Positions 52,389-61,364 of a stretch of DNA of 64,000 bases are shown here, one piece after another. The DNA lies in the NCBI RefSeq assembly GCF_003966895.1, contig NZ_AP018449.1, forward strand, positions 2,807,501 through 2,871,500, in the 5' to 3' direction. The stretch's first letter is position 1; the number at the start of each line of letters is the position of its first letter. The notes below the pieces were generated by a model, which saw only the letters and a list, made by a program, of their open reading frames with translations, was not told the origin of the DNA and made no database searches. Position numbers and translations under genes: made by a program. This DNA is from Methylomusa anaerophila. GTDB taxonomy: Bacteria; Bacillota; Negativicutes; Sporomusales; Sporomusaceae.

Positions 52389-55043
52389 GTGGGGCAGTAT
52401 GTTCTATTTTTTAATGAACTAAATAAGGCAAGCGTTGGCGTAGCAGGCGGGAAGGCAGCCAATTTGGGGGAATTATACCAGCTACCGGGGGTTCAAGTTC
52501 CGCCGGGATTTTGCATAACGACCGCAGCTTATCATGATTTTGCCGAAGATAGTTCCCTGCTGCCGGAACTATTGCGGCTTTTGGAGCAAGTGGATGCAGC
52601 GTCCCCGGACATTCTGCGGGAAGCAGGGGAATCTATCAGGTCCCATCTTGAGAGCCTCGCCATTCCGGCGGCGATTGAGGGGGAGATTTTTGCGGCTTGG
52701 GAAAAAACCGGCAGTGATTACGCCTATGCCGTTCGCTCAAGCGCTACGCTGGAAGATCTTCCGGGAGCCTCGTTTGCCGGGCAGCATGATACTTTTTTAA
52801 ACATTCAAGGCCGGGAAAACATTTTGACCCATGTGCGCAAGTGCTGGGCATCTCTGTTTACCGACCGGGCCATATTATACCGCAGGCAAAACGGCTTTCA
52901 GCATGATAAGGTACGGCTGTCGGTAATCGTTCAACGGATGGTATTGCCGGCGGCAGCGGGGATTATGTTTACGGCTGACCCGGTTACCGGCAACCGTAAG
53001 GTGGTATCCATAGATGCAAGTTTTGGTCTGGGAGAATCTCTCGTAGCCGGGATAGTATCGGCCGATTTGTACAAAGTAAAAAATAACAGTATTATTGTCA
53101 AACAGATTGCCCAAAAAAAACTGGCTGTTTACGGACAGGAAAATGGCGGCACTACCCGGATAGAAGTGCCCGTTGCTGAACAAAACAAGCCATCGCTTAC
53201 AGATGAGAGCGTCTTAAAGCTTGCTGCTATCGGAAAAAACCTGGAAAAGCATTTCGGCTCACCCCAGGATATTGAATGGTGTCTTGCGGATAATGAGATT
53301 TATATTCTGCAAAGCCGGCCGATAACAACATTGTATCCGCTGCCGCAAACCGATGATCGCAAACTGCGGTTCTATATATCCCTTGGTCACGCACAAATGA
53401 TGACTGACCCAATTAAGCCTTTAGGGATTTCGGTGCTCAGAACCTTGGCGCCTTTCGGTAAAAAGGGCAGGTTGGCTGAAAGTCCTTTTCTGCAGGAAGC
53501 CGGCGGGAGACTTTATATAGATATCACCAATCTGCTGGCGAATCCACTTGGCCGAAGATTGGTACCCAAATTGCTGCTGAATGTGGATGCGGCTATCGGC
53601 CGGGCGGTAATGGAATTTACAGCCAGTGACCAGTTTAAGTCGCAAGCGGCAACCAAGTCCTGGTCGAAAACCCCTTATATGATTGTTGGCCTTCTTACCG
53701 TCTGGGGCAATGTAATTAGAAATATTATGTACCGCAATAATCCCAGCGTGGTACGAAAGTTAAACGGATTTATCACCGGTAAAGTAAAGGAAAACCAGGC
53801 AGGTCTGGCTGAAGTGTCCGGTGCCGACAGAATTCGCAAGATACAAACAATATTGTCATCATTGCTGCCGGCCATTTTCAGGAATATTGCGCAATACCTT
53901 GGGGCGGCACTTCTCACTTACAAACTAATAGACGGCTTTTCGCGAAAATGGCTGGGAGACGCACGGGAATTGGGCAGCATCAGCAAATCCCCTCCCGGCA
54001 ACGTTACCAGTGAAATGGGATTGCAATTAGGGGATATTGCCGATATGGTGAGAAAATATCCGGCTGTTGCGGCTTATTTAAAAACGGCTGCTGACGATAC
54101 TTTTTTTACAGGTCTGGGTGCAGTTCCCGGGGGGATACAAGTTCAGTTGGCATTCATGGAGTTTCTGGCCCGATATGGCATGCGGGCAACAGGAGAAATA
54201 GATATCACCCGGGACCGCTGGCGAGAAAAGCCTACCCAAATGGTTCCGGCTATTTTAAGCCATATCGAGAGCCGGCCGCCGGGGCAGCACCGTTTGGAAT
54301 TCTCCCGGGGGAAACGGGAGGCAGCGGCGGCGGCTGAGCGGCTGGCGGCACGGCTAAGAAATACAAAATGGGGTTTTTTAAAAGCAAAAATTATGTCTCG
54401 TTTCGTTAAAGTCCACCGCGCTTTGATCGGGGTAAGGGAACATCCGAAGTATTTTCTTGTGCAGAATTTGGATATTATTAAACAGGGAATACTCAAGGAA
54501 GGGGAAAAGCTTTGCGCTGTCAGTCTTTTAAGGTCGCCGGCAGAGGTGTACTGGCTGTCACTGAGTGAGTTGGCCGGTGTGTTGGAGACAGGTAAAATTG
54601 ACCGGGGACTTATCTACAAGCGTCAGGAGCAGTTTAAGCGTTATGAAAAATTGACTCCCCCCAGGACGATGACCAGTGAAGGAGAAATCTATACCGGCAA
54701 TGACAGGAATAAAACAGTGCCTCAGGGTGCTTTCACAGGCAGTCCTGTGTCGGCGGGAGTGGTGGAAGGACGGGCGCGGGTAATTCTCACGCTGACCAAT
54801 GCCAAAATGAACAAGGGAGATATTTTAGTTACCCCCTTTACCGACCCCGGTTGGACTCCCTTGTTTCCATTGGCCGCCGGTCTGGTCACGGAAGTGGGCG
54901 GTCTGATGACTCACGGCGCGGTGGTTGCCAGAGAATACGGCATACCGGCGGTGGCAGGGGTGGATGGAGCTTCCCGGCTGATTAAGGACGGGCAATACAT
55001 CCGGGTTGATGGGTCCCAAGGTTTTGTTGAAATACTTCAATAA
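52389..55043 (+). CDS. PEP-synthase/rifampicin phosphotransferase-like enzyme
   Basis: 884 residues. The N-terminal ATP-grasp domain (VGGKAANLGELYQLPGVQVP, AVRSSATLEDLPGASFAGQH) is followed by a long helical middle region and the swivelling phosphohistidine domain at the C terminus, with the catalytic His in GGLMTHGAVVAREYGIPAVA. The order and length match rifampin phosphotransferases (ATP-binding, antibiotic-binding, His domain), but the family also holds enzymes of unknown substrate, so resistance is not established. I start at GTG 52389, nine bases after AGGAGG; a TTG at 52380 abuts that site. Confidence 0.8.
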   Translation: MGQYVLFFNELNKASVGVAGGKAANLGELYQLPGVQVPPGFCITTAAYHDFAEDSSLLPELLRLLEQVDAASPDILREAGESIRSHLESLAIPAAIEGEIFAAWEKTGSDYAYAVRSSATLEDLPGASFAGQHDTFLNIQGRENILTHVRKCWASLFTDRAILYRRQNGFQHDKVRLSVIVQRMVLPAAAGIMFTADPVTGNRKVVSIDASFGLGESLVAGIVSADLYKVKNNSIIVKQIAQKKLAVYGQENGGTTRIEVPVAEQNKPSLTDESVLKLAAIGKNLEKHFGSPQDIEWCLADNEIYILQSRPITTLYPLPQTDDRKLRFYISLGHAQMMTDPIKPLGISVLRTLAPFGKKGRLAESPFLQEAGGRLYIDITNLLANPLGRRLVPKLLLNVDAAIGRAVMEFTASDQFKSQAATKSWSKTPYMIVGLLTVWGNVIRNIMYRNNPSVVRKLNGFITGKVKENQAGLAEVSGADRIRKIQTILSSLLPAIFRNIAQYLGAALLTYKLIDGFSRKWLGDARELGSISKSPPGNVTSEMGLQLGDIADMVRKYPAVAAYLKTAADDTFFTGLGAVPGGIQVQLAFMEFLARYGMRATGEIDITRDRWREKPTQMVPAILSHIESRPPGQHRLEFSRGKREAAAAAERLAARLRNTKWGFLKAKIMSRFVKVHRALIGVREHPKYFLVQNLDIIKQGILKEGEKLCAVSLLRSPAEVYWLSLSELAGVLETGKIDRGLIYKRQEQFKRYEKLTPPRTMTSEGEIYTGNDRNKTVPQGAFTGSPVSAGVVEGRARVILTLTNAKMNKGDILVTPFTDPGWTPLFPLAAGLVTEVGGLMTHGAVVAREYGIPAVAGVDGASRLIKDGQYIRVDGSQGFVEILQ

Positions 55044-55282
55044 AAGAAAGTATAAATACGAAAGGGGTATTGACTTTTTTTGAATTTAGTATTAGTATAT
55101 ATTTTACTTAAAGGTAAATTCTGGATGTATGAGGAGAGATAAATCTGAATATTATGTAAAAACCGGGATCATAGGTGGCAAAGACGCGATGCAATCGGCG
55201 ATCAGTCAGAGCAATTTGATTCGTGTCAGCGTTACCGAGTACAGGGGAAATAATTTAAAGACTATTGAAGGGGTGATGTGCC
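55044..55282 (+). other. Short intergenic region before phoU-like gene
   Basis: About 240 bases. A promoter-like TTGACT (55070) lies near the left side. A short ATG frame at 55129 (62 codons, overlapping the phoU start) has AGGAGAG only after its ATG and no family resemblance; it is probably not a gene. Confidence 0.4.
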
Positions 55283-55978
55283 GTGTTACGAGTAAATTAT
55301 TTGCAGGAATTATCTAATATTAAAAGCTCAATTATAAACATGGGAGACAAAACTACCACGTCGGTATTGTCTGCGGTAGAATCTTTTATTACCAACGACA
55401 CTGAAGCGGCACTTCGATCACGCCGGTTCGAAAAAGAAGTGGATAGGATGTTCTCAAGTATCGATGAACAATGCATAACTACGATTGCCACCCAGCAACC
55501 GGCAGCTACAGACTTGCGTTTTCTGATATCCAGTATAAAAATTGCCGGTGAGATTGAACGTGTGGCTGACTACGCCAATAATATTGCCAAAATTGTTCAG
55601 AAAAAATTTCCCAGGATAGAAGGAAATGCCGTCAGGCTTCTTGCGCCCCGGATTAAAAGGCTGGGTAATTTAGCAACACAGATGTTGACTGATGCAATTC
55701 ATGCTTACCGTACTAATGATGCAAACCTGGCGAGTCAGGTTTGGGGGCAGGATGCAGCGGTTAACCAGTTAAATAAAACATTGCTGCAAGACCTCGTGCT
55801 GATCAATACAACCAACATAAACCAGCAGGAAGTACTTGCCGATTATAACGTAACTATCCGCTATATCGAGCGAGTGGCGGACCGGGCGACTAACATAGCT
55901 GAGGCAGTATTCTACATTGCCACCGGATATTCGATGAGAGACAGAAAAGAAGGTAATTTAACTGCGTATATTTGTTAA
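55283..55978 (+). CDS. PhoU-domain protein
   Basis: 231 residues made of two PhoU three-helix repeats, each with the metal-binding E/DxxxD pattern: AGEIERVADYANNIAKI at about residues 90-106 and IRYIERVADRATNIAEAVFY at about 191-210. PhoU proteins tune phosphate uptake or PhoR signalling. No pst or phoR genes are adjacent, so it stands alone and may bear on another transporter. GTG start with AAGGGGTGA upstream. Confidence 0.88.
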   Translation: MLRVNYLQELSNIKSSIINMGDKTTTSVLSAVESFITNDTEAALRSRRFEKEVDRMFSSIDEQCITTIATQQPAATDLRFLISSIKIAGEIERVADYANNIAKIVQKKFPRIEGNAVRLLAPRIKRLGNLATQMLTDAIHAYRTNDANLASQVWGQDAAVNQLNKTLLQDLVLINTTNINQQEVLADYNVTIRYIERVADRATNIAEAVFYIATGYSMRDRKEGNLTAYIC

Positions 55979-56036
55979 ATTTTATAAAACTTCGATGGAA
56001 TGAGCCTTTATATTATGTCGCATTAAAGAATTGATA

Positions 56037-56083
56037 TCCGGGTATTAGGATCGCGTCGAAGCGATTCCAATACCCGGATATAA
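56037..56083. terminator. Large hairpin after phoU-like gene
   Basis: ATCCGGGTATT (from 56037) pairs with AATACCCGGAT (to about 56080), with further pairing of GGATCGC and GCGATTCC inside; T-rich sequence follows at 56090-56107. Probably the terminator of the phoU-like gene. Confidence 0.7.
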
Positions 56084-56130
56084 TTTCAATTTTTTTACGT
56101 TTTTTTATGGGTTCCATATATATGGAATCC

Positions 56131-56224
56131 AAAAATGATTTTCTATTAATCGTAATGCTAGGAACGCTTCGACGCTGCCGCTTAACCTACGCTTATCCTA
56201 GCATTACGATTGTAAATCATTTTT
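56131..56224. repeat. 94-base imperfect palindrome
   Basis: AAAAATGATTT (56131-56141) pairs with AAATCATTTTT (56214-56224), and AATCGTAATGCTAGGA (56148-56163) pairs perfectly with TCCTAGCATTACGATT (56196-56211). The long stem with a 32-base GC-rich loop looks like a small palindromic mobile unit (MITE or REP type) rather than a plain terminator. Confidence 0.6.
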
Positions 56225-56247
56225 GAAAACTATATAGATAAAATATG

Positions 56248-56802
56248 TTAAAATGATTTGTATTTATCTTTGGGGGCGCCGCAAATCGGACATTTATCAG
56301 GTGCTTCATTGAGAATGGTATGGCCGCAGAACGGGCAAACATGAACCGAGTTGATTTGATAGTCTTGGCCTGATTTAGCCGCATCCTGGGCTTCCTGAAA
56401 CAGCTTGGCATGAATTTTTTCTGCTTCTAACGCCCAGTGAAAGGATTTTTCAGCACCGCGTTCTTTTTGGAAACGGGCAGTTTCCAGATATACCGGATAC
56501 ATTTGATTGATTTCGTGAAGCTCGCCGTTGATAGCTCCCTGGAGGTTTTCAACTGTCTTCGTGTTGCCGAACACTGCGCCGGCGGCTACGGTAAAGTCAC
56601 CCTTCTGCTCGGAAAGTTCCCGGAAATGGTTTTTGGCATGGGCCCATTCCGCATAAGAGATTGCCTTAAACAATTTGCCGATATTGGGCAGCCCCTCTTT
56701 TTCGGCAACGTCACCCCAGATCAGATAACGCATATGGGCCATGCTTTCACCACCGTAAGCTGAACGCAGGAAATCGGCTGTCATGGCATTGTTTACACTC
56801 AA
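56248..56802 (-). CDS. rbr: Rubrerythrin
   Basis: 184 residues. Diiron domain with the ferritin-like EXXH motifs: GGESMAHMRYLIWGDVAEKE, SYAEWAHAKNHFREL and ALEAEKIHAKLFQEA; the C-terminal rubredoxin domain has CPFCGHTI and CPICGAPKDKYKSF. It reduces hydrogen peroxide in anaerobes. TTG at 56800-56802 is five bases after AAGGAGGAG, better placed than the upstream in-frame ATG. Confidence 0.93.
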   Translation of the reverse strand: MSVNNAMTADFLRSAYGGESMAHMRYLIWGDVAEKEGLPNIGKLFKAISYAEWAHAKNHFRELSEQKGDFTVAAGAVFGNTKTVENLQGAINGELHEINQMYPVYLETARFQKERGAEKSFHWALEAEKIHAKLFQEAQDAAKSGQDYQINSVHVCPFCGHTILNEAPDKCPICGAPKDKYKSF

Positions 56803-57082
56803 TGTAACTCCTCCTTTATATATAATTTGGATCAAAGATGTAAGAATGACTCTCATATTTTGATCCTTAATAACGGGTTATTATACCCATTATATGTCGT
56901 GCTGATTAAGATACCCGGCAGGAATAGTGGATTTTAGCCCGAATTTAGTATTTAAGCGTTCAACACATGCGTTCACACATGAATGCGGCAGAACTTTACT
57001 GATGTATATAATACTCTATGGGAGCAATAATTCCTGCAAAATAATAACTATAATCTGATAATAATTTTGAAAGGGACTTTCT

Positions 57083-57823
57083 ATGCTTTATGACATATGG
57101 ACAGTTTTCTGGCGTGATTGGATTGTTTTAAACAGGCGCATGTTCAAATTTGTGCTTTCGCGGATGATTAGCCCAATATTATATTTGGTAGCCTTTGGCC
57201 TGGGCTTTGGCCGGGGGGTTCAGGTCGGCGGCGTTAATTACCTCGACTTTATCGTTCCGGGGATTATGGCGCTCAATGCCATGAATATCAGCTTCAGTGC
57301 CGTTGGCTCGCCGTTAAATATGAGCCGTTTATATCATAAGACACTGGAGGAATACCTGATTGCTCCCATTTCGCCGGTGGCCTTTGTGACCGGGAAAGTG
57401 TTGGCCGGAGCCCTGCGAGGCCTGATATCCTGCAGCGTCATCGTTGCTTTGGCCTATTTGTTTGGCGCCCGGTTTATCATGACCGGCTGGTTTCTGACAG
57501 CCTTGACACTAACGTGTCTTCTCTTTGCGGCAATGGGGCTGGTGGCTGCCATGCTGATTAATTCCCATGAGGATATGGCCAACTTCAGCACTTATATTTT
57601 GCTTCCCATGTCCTTCTTATGCGCTACTTTTTTTTCTCCGGACCGGCTGCCGGTTGTTTTTCGTTATATTATTGAACTGCTGCCTTTAACTCACGCAACC
57701 TACACTTTACGCATCATCAGTTCAGGCGGGGAACTTCCCCTGATTTCTCTAGGTGTATTACTGTTATATACCCTATTGCTATTGGGTGGCGGTGTTTGGA
57801 CCATGATCCGGGTACGGGATTAG
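57083..57823 (+). CDS. ABC-2 type transporter permease
   Basis: 246 residues with six membrane spans and the ABC-2 family layout (GVNYLDFIVPGIMALNAMNI at the start of the second span pair, LMINSHEDMANFSTYILLP-like region after the fourth). Members export polysaccharides, drugs or teichoic acid. No ATPase gene is in the adjacent sequence, so its partner lies elsewhere. A GAAAGG-like ribosome site precedes the ATG. The next genes to the right include surface-glycan enzymes, but they are not in the same operon. Confidence 0.88.
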   Translation: MLYDIWTVFWRDWIVLNRRMFKFVLSRMISPILYLVAFGLGFGRGVQVGGVNYLDFIVPGIMALNAMNISFSAVGSPLNMSRLYHKTLEEYLIAPISPVAFVTGKVLAGALRGLISCSVIVALAYLFGARFIMTGWFLTALTLTCLLFAAMGLVAAMLINSHEDMANFSTYILLPMSFLCATFFSPDRLPVVFRYIIELLPLTHATYTLRIISSGGELPLISLGVLLLYTLLLLGGGVWTMIRVRD

Positions 57824-57855
57824 ATTTAATCGGCTTAAAGTAGGGAACTGCTTAT

Positions 57856-57947
57856 AAACCGTCATCTGCGTTGTTGCTCCTGCGGTCCTCACTCCAGCGT
57901 ACAACCAGTACGCTTCCGTTCCGGTCCTCATCGCGCCTAGACGGTCT
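57856..57947. repeat. 90-base structured intergenic element
   Basis: ACCGTC (57858) and GACGGT (57940) form an outer pair; AGCGTAC (57896-57902) and GTACGCT (57908-57914) form an inner palindrome; GGTCCTC occurs twice between. Such compact repeats recur as dispersed elements in many genomes; I cannot tell whether this one is transcribed. Confidence 0.45.
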
Positions 57948-58081
57948 GACTATGATTGATCATAAATGATTATCAAGTTGATTTCAATAAGTTTGTTTCA
58001 TATGCAACGGTACCTGACGATTTCTAAGCAGTTCGTGGCATTTCGATAAACTGAACATACAAATTTAATCGGATAAAATTT

Positions 58082-58115
58082 AAGCCCCGCTCCGTAAGGG
58101 AGCGGGGCTTTTTTT
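58082..58115. terminator. Bidirectional terminator between permease and hypothetical gene
   Basis: AAGCCCCGCTCC (58082-58093) pairs with GGAGCGGGGCTT (58099-58110), followed by TTTTT on the plus strand. Confidence 0.85.
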
Positions 58116-58127
58116 CTTATCCAGTCT

Positions 58128-58937
58128 CTACTTGTCAAGTTCATACCAGAGAATATTAGCATTCAACATCAGCTGGTTGTTATCGTTCAAAGCGTCTGTT
58201 GTGAATTGTATGGCGATATTATGGCCGGGAGGGACAATGATTTGACCTTGGACATCTACGGAAAATTGGCCGGATGTATGGCTGATTGCTAAAACCGGGG
58301 TGCCGTTGACCATGCCTTCCAGCCGGGAAACCAGCATGATACTGTTATTGGGGTAACCAAAATTCATATTACAGGGTGTCCCCTGGGCAGTTCCTCTCGT
58401 CTGGACATCCCTGTATATCATTGTTCTTAGTGCCGGTACGTACGCGGTAGAGGAAAGGGCGGGTACATTGCCGCCGGTGATTTTTTCCAAATAAAGAATG
58501 CGGCTGGAAGTAGACGGATTATCAATGATATAGGCCAGCGTTAACAGGTTTTGGTGTAAGAGACCGGTGTCCGCAACGGAATACAGTCTGCCGATTTGGG
58601 AGTAAGCAGTGGCATTCAATGTGTTATGCTGGTCAACTCCAATAGGGCGGGCTATGGTGTCGACACTTTGATCGCGAATTTGGACCCGACCTTCACTGCC
58701 GGTTAGCCGGGGGGTATCGGGAAGCTGGGATGATGCTATCAATATCAATAGGCGGCCCTGGTCATCGGTGCGGACGGGATGAATTTTTCCGTTACTGTCT
58801 TGGCCCCAAATCACTGTACCGTTGTCAGCGGGAGTTAGGTATACATAGCAGGTCGATTCCGTCGGATTTGCAGCGGCAGAATTCCCTTGGCCACAAAATA
58901 GAACGCCGGGTGCGGCAGTTTTATTAATTTTATTCAA
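58128..58937 (-). CDS. Hypothetical protein (unrecognised)
   Basis: 269 residues, no signal peptide, membrane span or motif I can name. The N-terminal half (LTPADNGTVIWGQDSNGKIH, VRTDDQGRLLILIASSQ) and the C-terminal half (GQFSVDVQGQIIVPPGHNIA) are rich in beta-strand and polar residues, as in surface, spore-coat or phage structural proteins. TTG start with AGGAGGGAG five bases ahead. It sits alone beside a glycan gene group, so a surface-structure role is possible but is only a guess. Confidence 0.6.
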   Translation of the reverse strand: MNKINKTAAPGVLFCGQGNSAAANPTESTCYVYLTPADNGTVIWGQDSNGKIHPVRTDDQGRLLILIASSQLPDTPRLTGSEGRVQIRDQSVDTIARPIGVDQHNTLNATAYSQIGRLYSVADTGLLHQNLLTLAYIIDNPSTSSRILYLEKITGGNVPALSSTAYVPALRTMIYRDVQTRGTAQGTPCNMNFGYPNNSIMLVSRLEGMVNGTPVLAISHTSGQFSVDVQGQIIVPPGHNIAIQFTTDALNDNNQLMLNANILWYELDK

Positions 58938-59277
58938 AGTGGCTCCCTCCTAACCTTCCTTTTTGCCTGAACACTTTTTTAAAAAGTTAAGGAGCGCCGT
59001 TCAGTTGGCCAATAATGTTTGCCGGTCGGTGCATCAGGGGAGAAAGGATGGTGTGTGACTTACTAATCTTACTATATTCTATGTGGCTGATCGTCTTACG
59101 GTTACATAAGCTATCTGAGTTAAGCGCTGTTATTTCATAGCAGCAATTCTTTCATGCCACATATATAGCACATTTCTTTTTTTGGCATATATTAAAGTAT
59201 ATTTCAACTTATTGGCTGGTAATTTGAGAAAGGAATATGGTCAGGACAACTTTATTTTGGAAAAGGCGGTGAATGTT
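58938..59277. other. Divergent intergenic region
   Basis: 340 bases between two divergently transcribed genes. It presumably holds their promoters (for example a TATATT box near 59185); no structured RNA or repeat stands out. Confidence 0.45.
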
Positions 59278-60024
59278 ATGGCGCCGAAGAGTGGGGCAAA
59301 GGAACAAATGACCGCTTCCCGGGATTCCTGCCAGGCGGGATACTTTCTTGTATCCGGTCCGTGTGACCTGGCGGAAATCCTTCGTAAGCCCGGTCAAGTA
59401 AAAGAATTCAAAGGTATGGGGGAATGGGTGCCGCTGGGGCCAGACCCGGGACCTCGCTGTCCAGACCCGGAGGATGATGATCAATATGCCACGGTTGACG
59501 CGGGTGAGAACCTTTTTGGGGAGAAAATAACTCAAACGTTGGTCGACATCCGGGGAGAATTAAGTCGCTTACAAGAGGACCAGGCAACCAGAATGAAAGA
59601 TTTGCAGGAACAGTTAGCTATGATACAAAGGGACAGTGCTGCGCGGAAAATGGCGCGGAGCAAGGAAGATGAAAGCCGGCAAAAGACTGTTGTGGATTTA
59701 TTGAATCTGTTGTTAGGTGAGATCCGTATTCTTAGGCAAACTATATTGCAGGAGCGTAAGAACAAACCTGCTGATGAAGCCGGACTGGGATCGCAGCAAC
59801 TAGCCGATTTATTGGCACAAGTAAAGGAATTGAAAGGTCAGTTGGCTGAGGTGAATGTAACTCATCGGCAGGCTGAGAATGAGATGAAAATTGCTCAGGC
59901 GGAGTGGATAAAGGAAATGGATGAAAGGGAACATCGCCTGGTCGAGTTTATGCACTCTCTGCCGGTTAATAAAGGCGCTTTACTACAGGAAAACGCCTGG
60001 TGGCAAAAACTTTTGGGGATGTAG
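59278..60024 (+). CDS. Coiled-coil protein, possibly surface-associated
   Basis: 248 residues from an ATG preceded by GGCGGTGA (an ATG at 59182 would extend it upstream by 32 residues with a poor ribosome site). Residues 1-80 contain GYFLVSGPCDLAEILRKPGQ and a proline-rich linker GPDPGPRCPDPEDDD; residues 100-230 are a long charged coiled coil (EDQATRMKDLQEQLAMIQRD, QVKELKGQLAEVNVTHRQAE). No family or signal peptide is recognised. It starts the plus-strand group that includes two glycosyltransferases. Confidence 0.6.
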   Translation: MAPKSGAKEQMTASRDSCQAGYFLVSGPCDLAEILRKPGQVKEFKGMGEWVPLGPDPGPRCPDPEDDDQYATVDAGENLFGEKITQTLVDIRGELSRLQEDQATRMKDLQEQLAMIQRDSAARKMARSKEDESRQKTVVDLLNLLLGEIRILRQTILQERKNKPADEAGLGSQQLADLLAQVKELKGQLAEVNVTHRQAENEMKIAQAEWIKEMDEREHRLVEFMHSLPVNKGALLQENAWWQKLLGM

Positions 60025-60030
60025 GAGGCT

Positions 60031-60338
60031 GTGAAAAACTCCAAAGCCAAAGCCATTGCCATTGCCATTGTTACCCTGGCGATTGGGGAGAATTATTTCT
60101 GGCGATGGAAAGATTACTGTGAGGCAAACTGGCAAGAATATGCCGCTAAGCACGTTTATGACATAATCTAAATCTGCATTGACTCGCCCCTGGACAATTC
60201 AAGCCGTGCGGCGGAGCGGTCGCCGACCTGGCAGAAGTGCCTGATATTGAGTCAGGACTGGTCAAGTACTTACGAAAGAGTTGTTTGGCTTCCTATATCG
60301 AGTTTTTAGAGCATTATGTGTATTTTCGCAAAGGGTGA
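60031..60338 (+). pseudogene. Decayed glycosyltransferase (both ends, internal deletion)
   Basis: GTG at 60031 has TAGGAGG six bases ahead. The frame reads KAIAIAIVTLAIGENYFWRW, hits TAA at AAHVYDII* (about 60168), and continues in the same frame as ICIDSPLDNSSRAAERSPTW, QKCLILSQDWSSTYERVVWL, a pattern seen at the start of nucleotide-sugar glycosyltransferases. It then breaks and a shifted frame reads YIEFLEHYVYFRKG*, plausibly the original C terminus. So there is an internal stop and a deletion of the middle. The intact glycosyltransferase next door is from a different subfamily. Confidence 0.6.
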
Positions 60339-60410
60339 ATACAGGAATAGTAATAAGGAAAACGGCAGTGCGCCAGCGGGGTGACTGTCGTTTTTTCAGG
60401 AGATGGGAGC

Positions 60411-61325
60411 ATGGATGAGTTTGAATTAACTACGCCTGTCATATTTATGGTTTTTAGACGGCCGGAAACTACCAGGCAGGTTTTTGAACAAATCCGGCAG
60501 GTCAAACCCAAACAATTATTGGTTATTGCTGACGGCCCGCGTTCAAATAGACGGGGCGAAGAAGAAGAATGCCAGGCTGTGCGGGCGGTCATCGACACCA
60601 TTGATTGGGATTGTGAACTCTTAAAAAACTATGCGGACAGCAACCTGGGCTGCCGAAGCCGGGTAGCCGGCGGTCTGGATTGGGCATTTGAGCTGGTAGA
60701 AGAAGCCATCATTCTGGAGGATGACTGTGTGCCTCATCCGTCGTTCTTCCTTTATTGTCAGGAATTACTGGCACGATACCGGGATGACCGGCGGGTCATG
60801 ACTATTTCCGGCAACAATTTTCAGTTTGGAAGACGTCGGACTCCTTACAGCTATTACTTTTCCCGGTTTCCCCACATGTGGGGATGGGCTACCTGGCGAC
60901 GGGCCTGGCAGTGGTATGACGTCACCATGCAATACTGGCCGGAAATCCGTGACGGAAACTGGCTGTCCGACATAATGGGAAGCATGTGGGCGGAATGGCG
61001 GGACAGGCAGATCTATACCCTTATCGGCAATCAGCAGGCGCTGGAGTATTGGCAGGCTGTATTTGAGGCCACGTATCAAGGGGAAATTGACACCTGGGAC
61101 TATCAGATGACTTTTGCCAGCTGGCTAAACAATGGGCTACATATTTTGCCTGACCGTAATTTGGTCTCCAACGTCGGTTTTGGTCCTGAAGCTACACACA
61201 CTAAACAGGCGGCAGCTTGTACGGCTTTACCGGCGGTTGCCATGGAATTTCCGCTTCGGCATCCTCCTTACGTGATCCGGGACGCTCAGGCCGACAGCTT
61301 TACCCAAGTGACTCATTTTGGCTAA
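60411..61325 (+). CDS. Glycosyltransferase, family-2-like
   Basis: 304 residues started at the ATG following AGGAGATGGGAG. The nucleotide-sugar binding N terminus (TPVIFMVFRRPETTRQVFEQ), the LVIADGP strand and the metal-binding DD of LVEEAIILEDDCVPHPSFF follow a GT-A fold pattern. RFPHMWGWATWRRAWQWYD is characteristic of a bacterial subgroup of surface-glycan glycosyltransferases. Substrate unknown. It lies directly before a large two-domain glycosyltransferase, so both probably decorate the same glycan or protein. Confidence 0.8.
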   Translation: MDEFELTTPVIFMVFRRPETTRQVFEQIRQVKPKQLLVIADGPRSNRRGEEEECQAVRAVIDTIDWDCELLKNYADSNLGCRSRVAGGLDWAFELVEEAIILEDDCVPHPSFFLYCQELLARYRDDRRVMTISGNNFQFGRRRTPYSYYFSRFPHMWGWATWRRAWQWYDVTMQYWPEIRDGNWLSDIMGSMWAEWRDRQIYTLIGNQQALEYWQAVFEATYQGEIDTWDYQMTFASWLNNGLHILPDRNLVSNVGFGPEATHTKQAAACTALPAVAMEFPLRHPPYVIRDAQADSFTQVTHFG

Positions 61326-61364
61326 TATGGTTTTAACGTAACACAGTAAGGGAGGATGAGGCGT

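Noticed and set aside
52380-55043. Firm call of rifampicin resistance
   Set aside because: Domain order fits, but the antibiotic-binding specificity cannot be judged from sequence alone.
55129-55317. 62-codon frame before the phoU-like gene
   Set aside because: No ribosome site ahead of its ATG, overlap with the phoU-like start, no family likeness.
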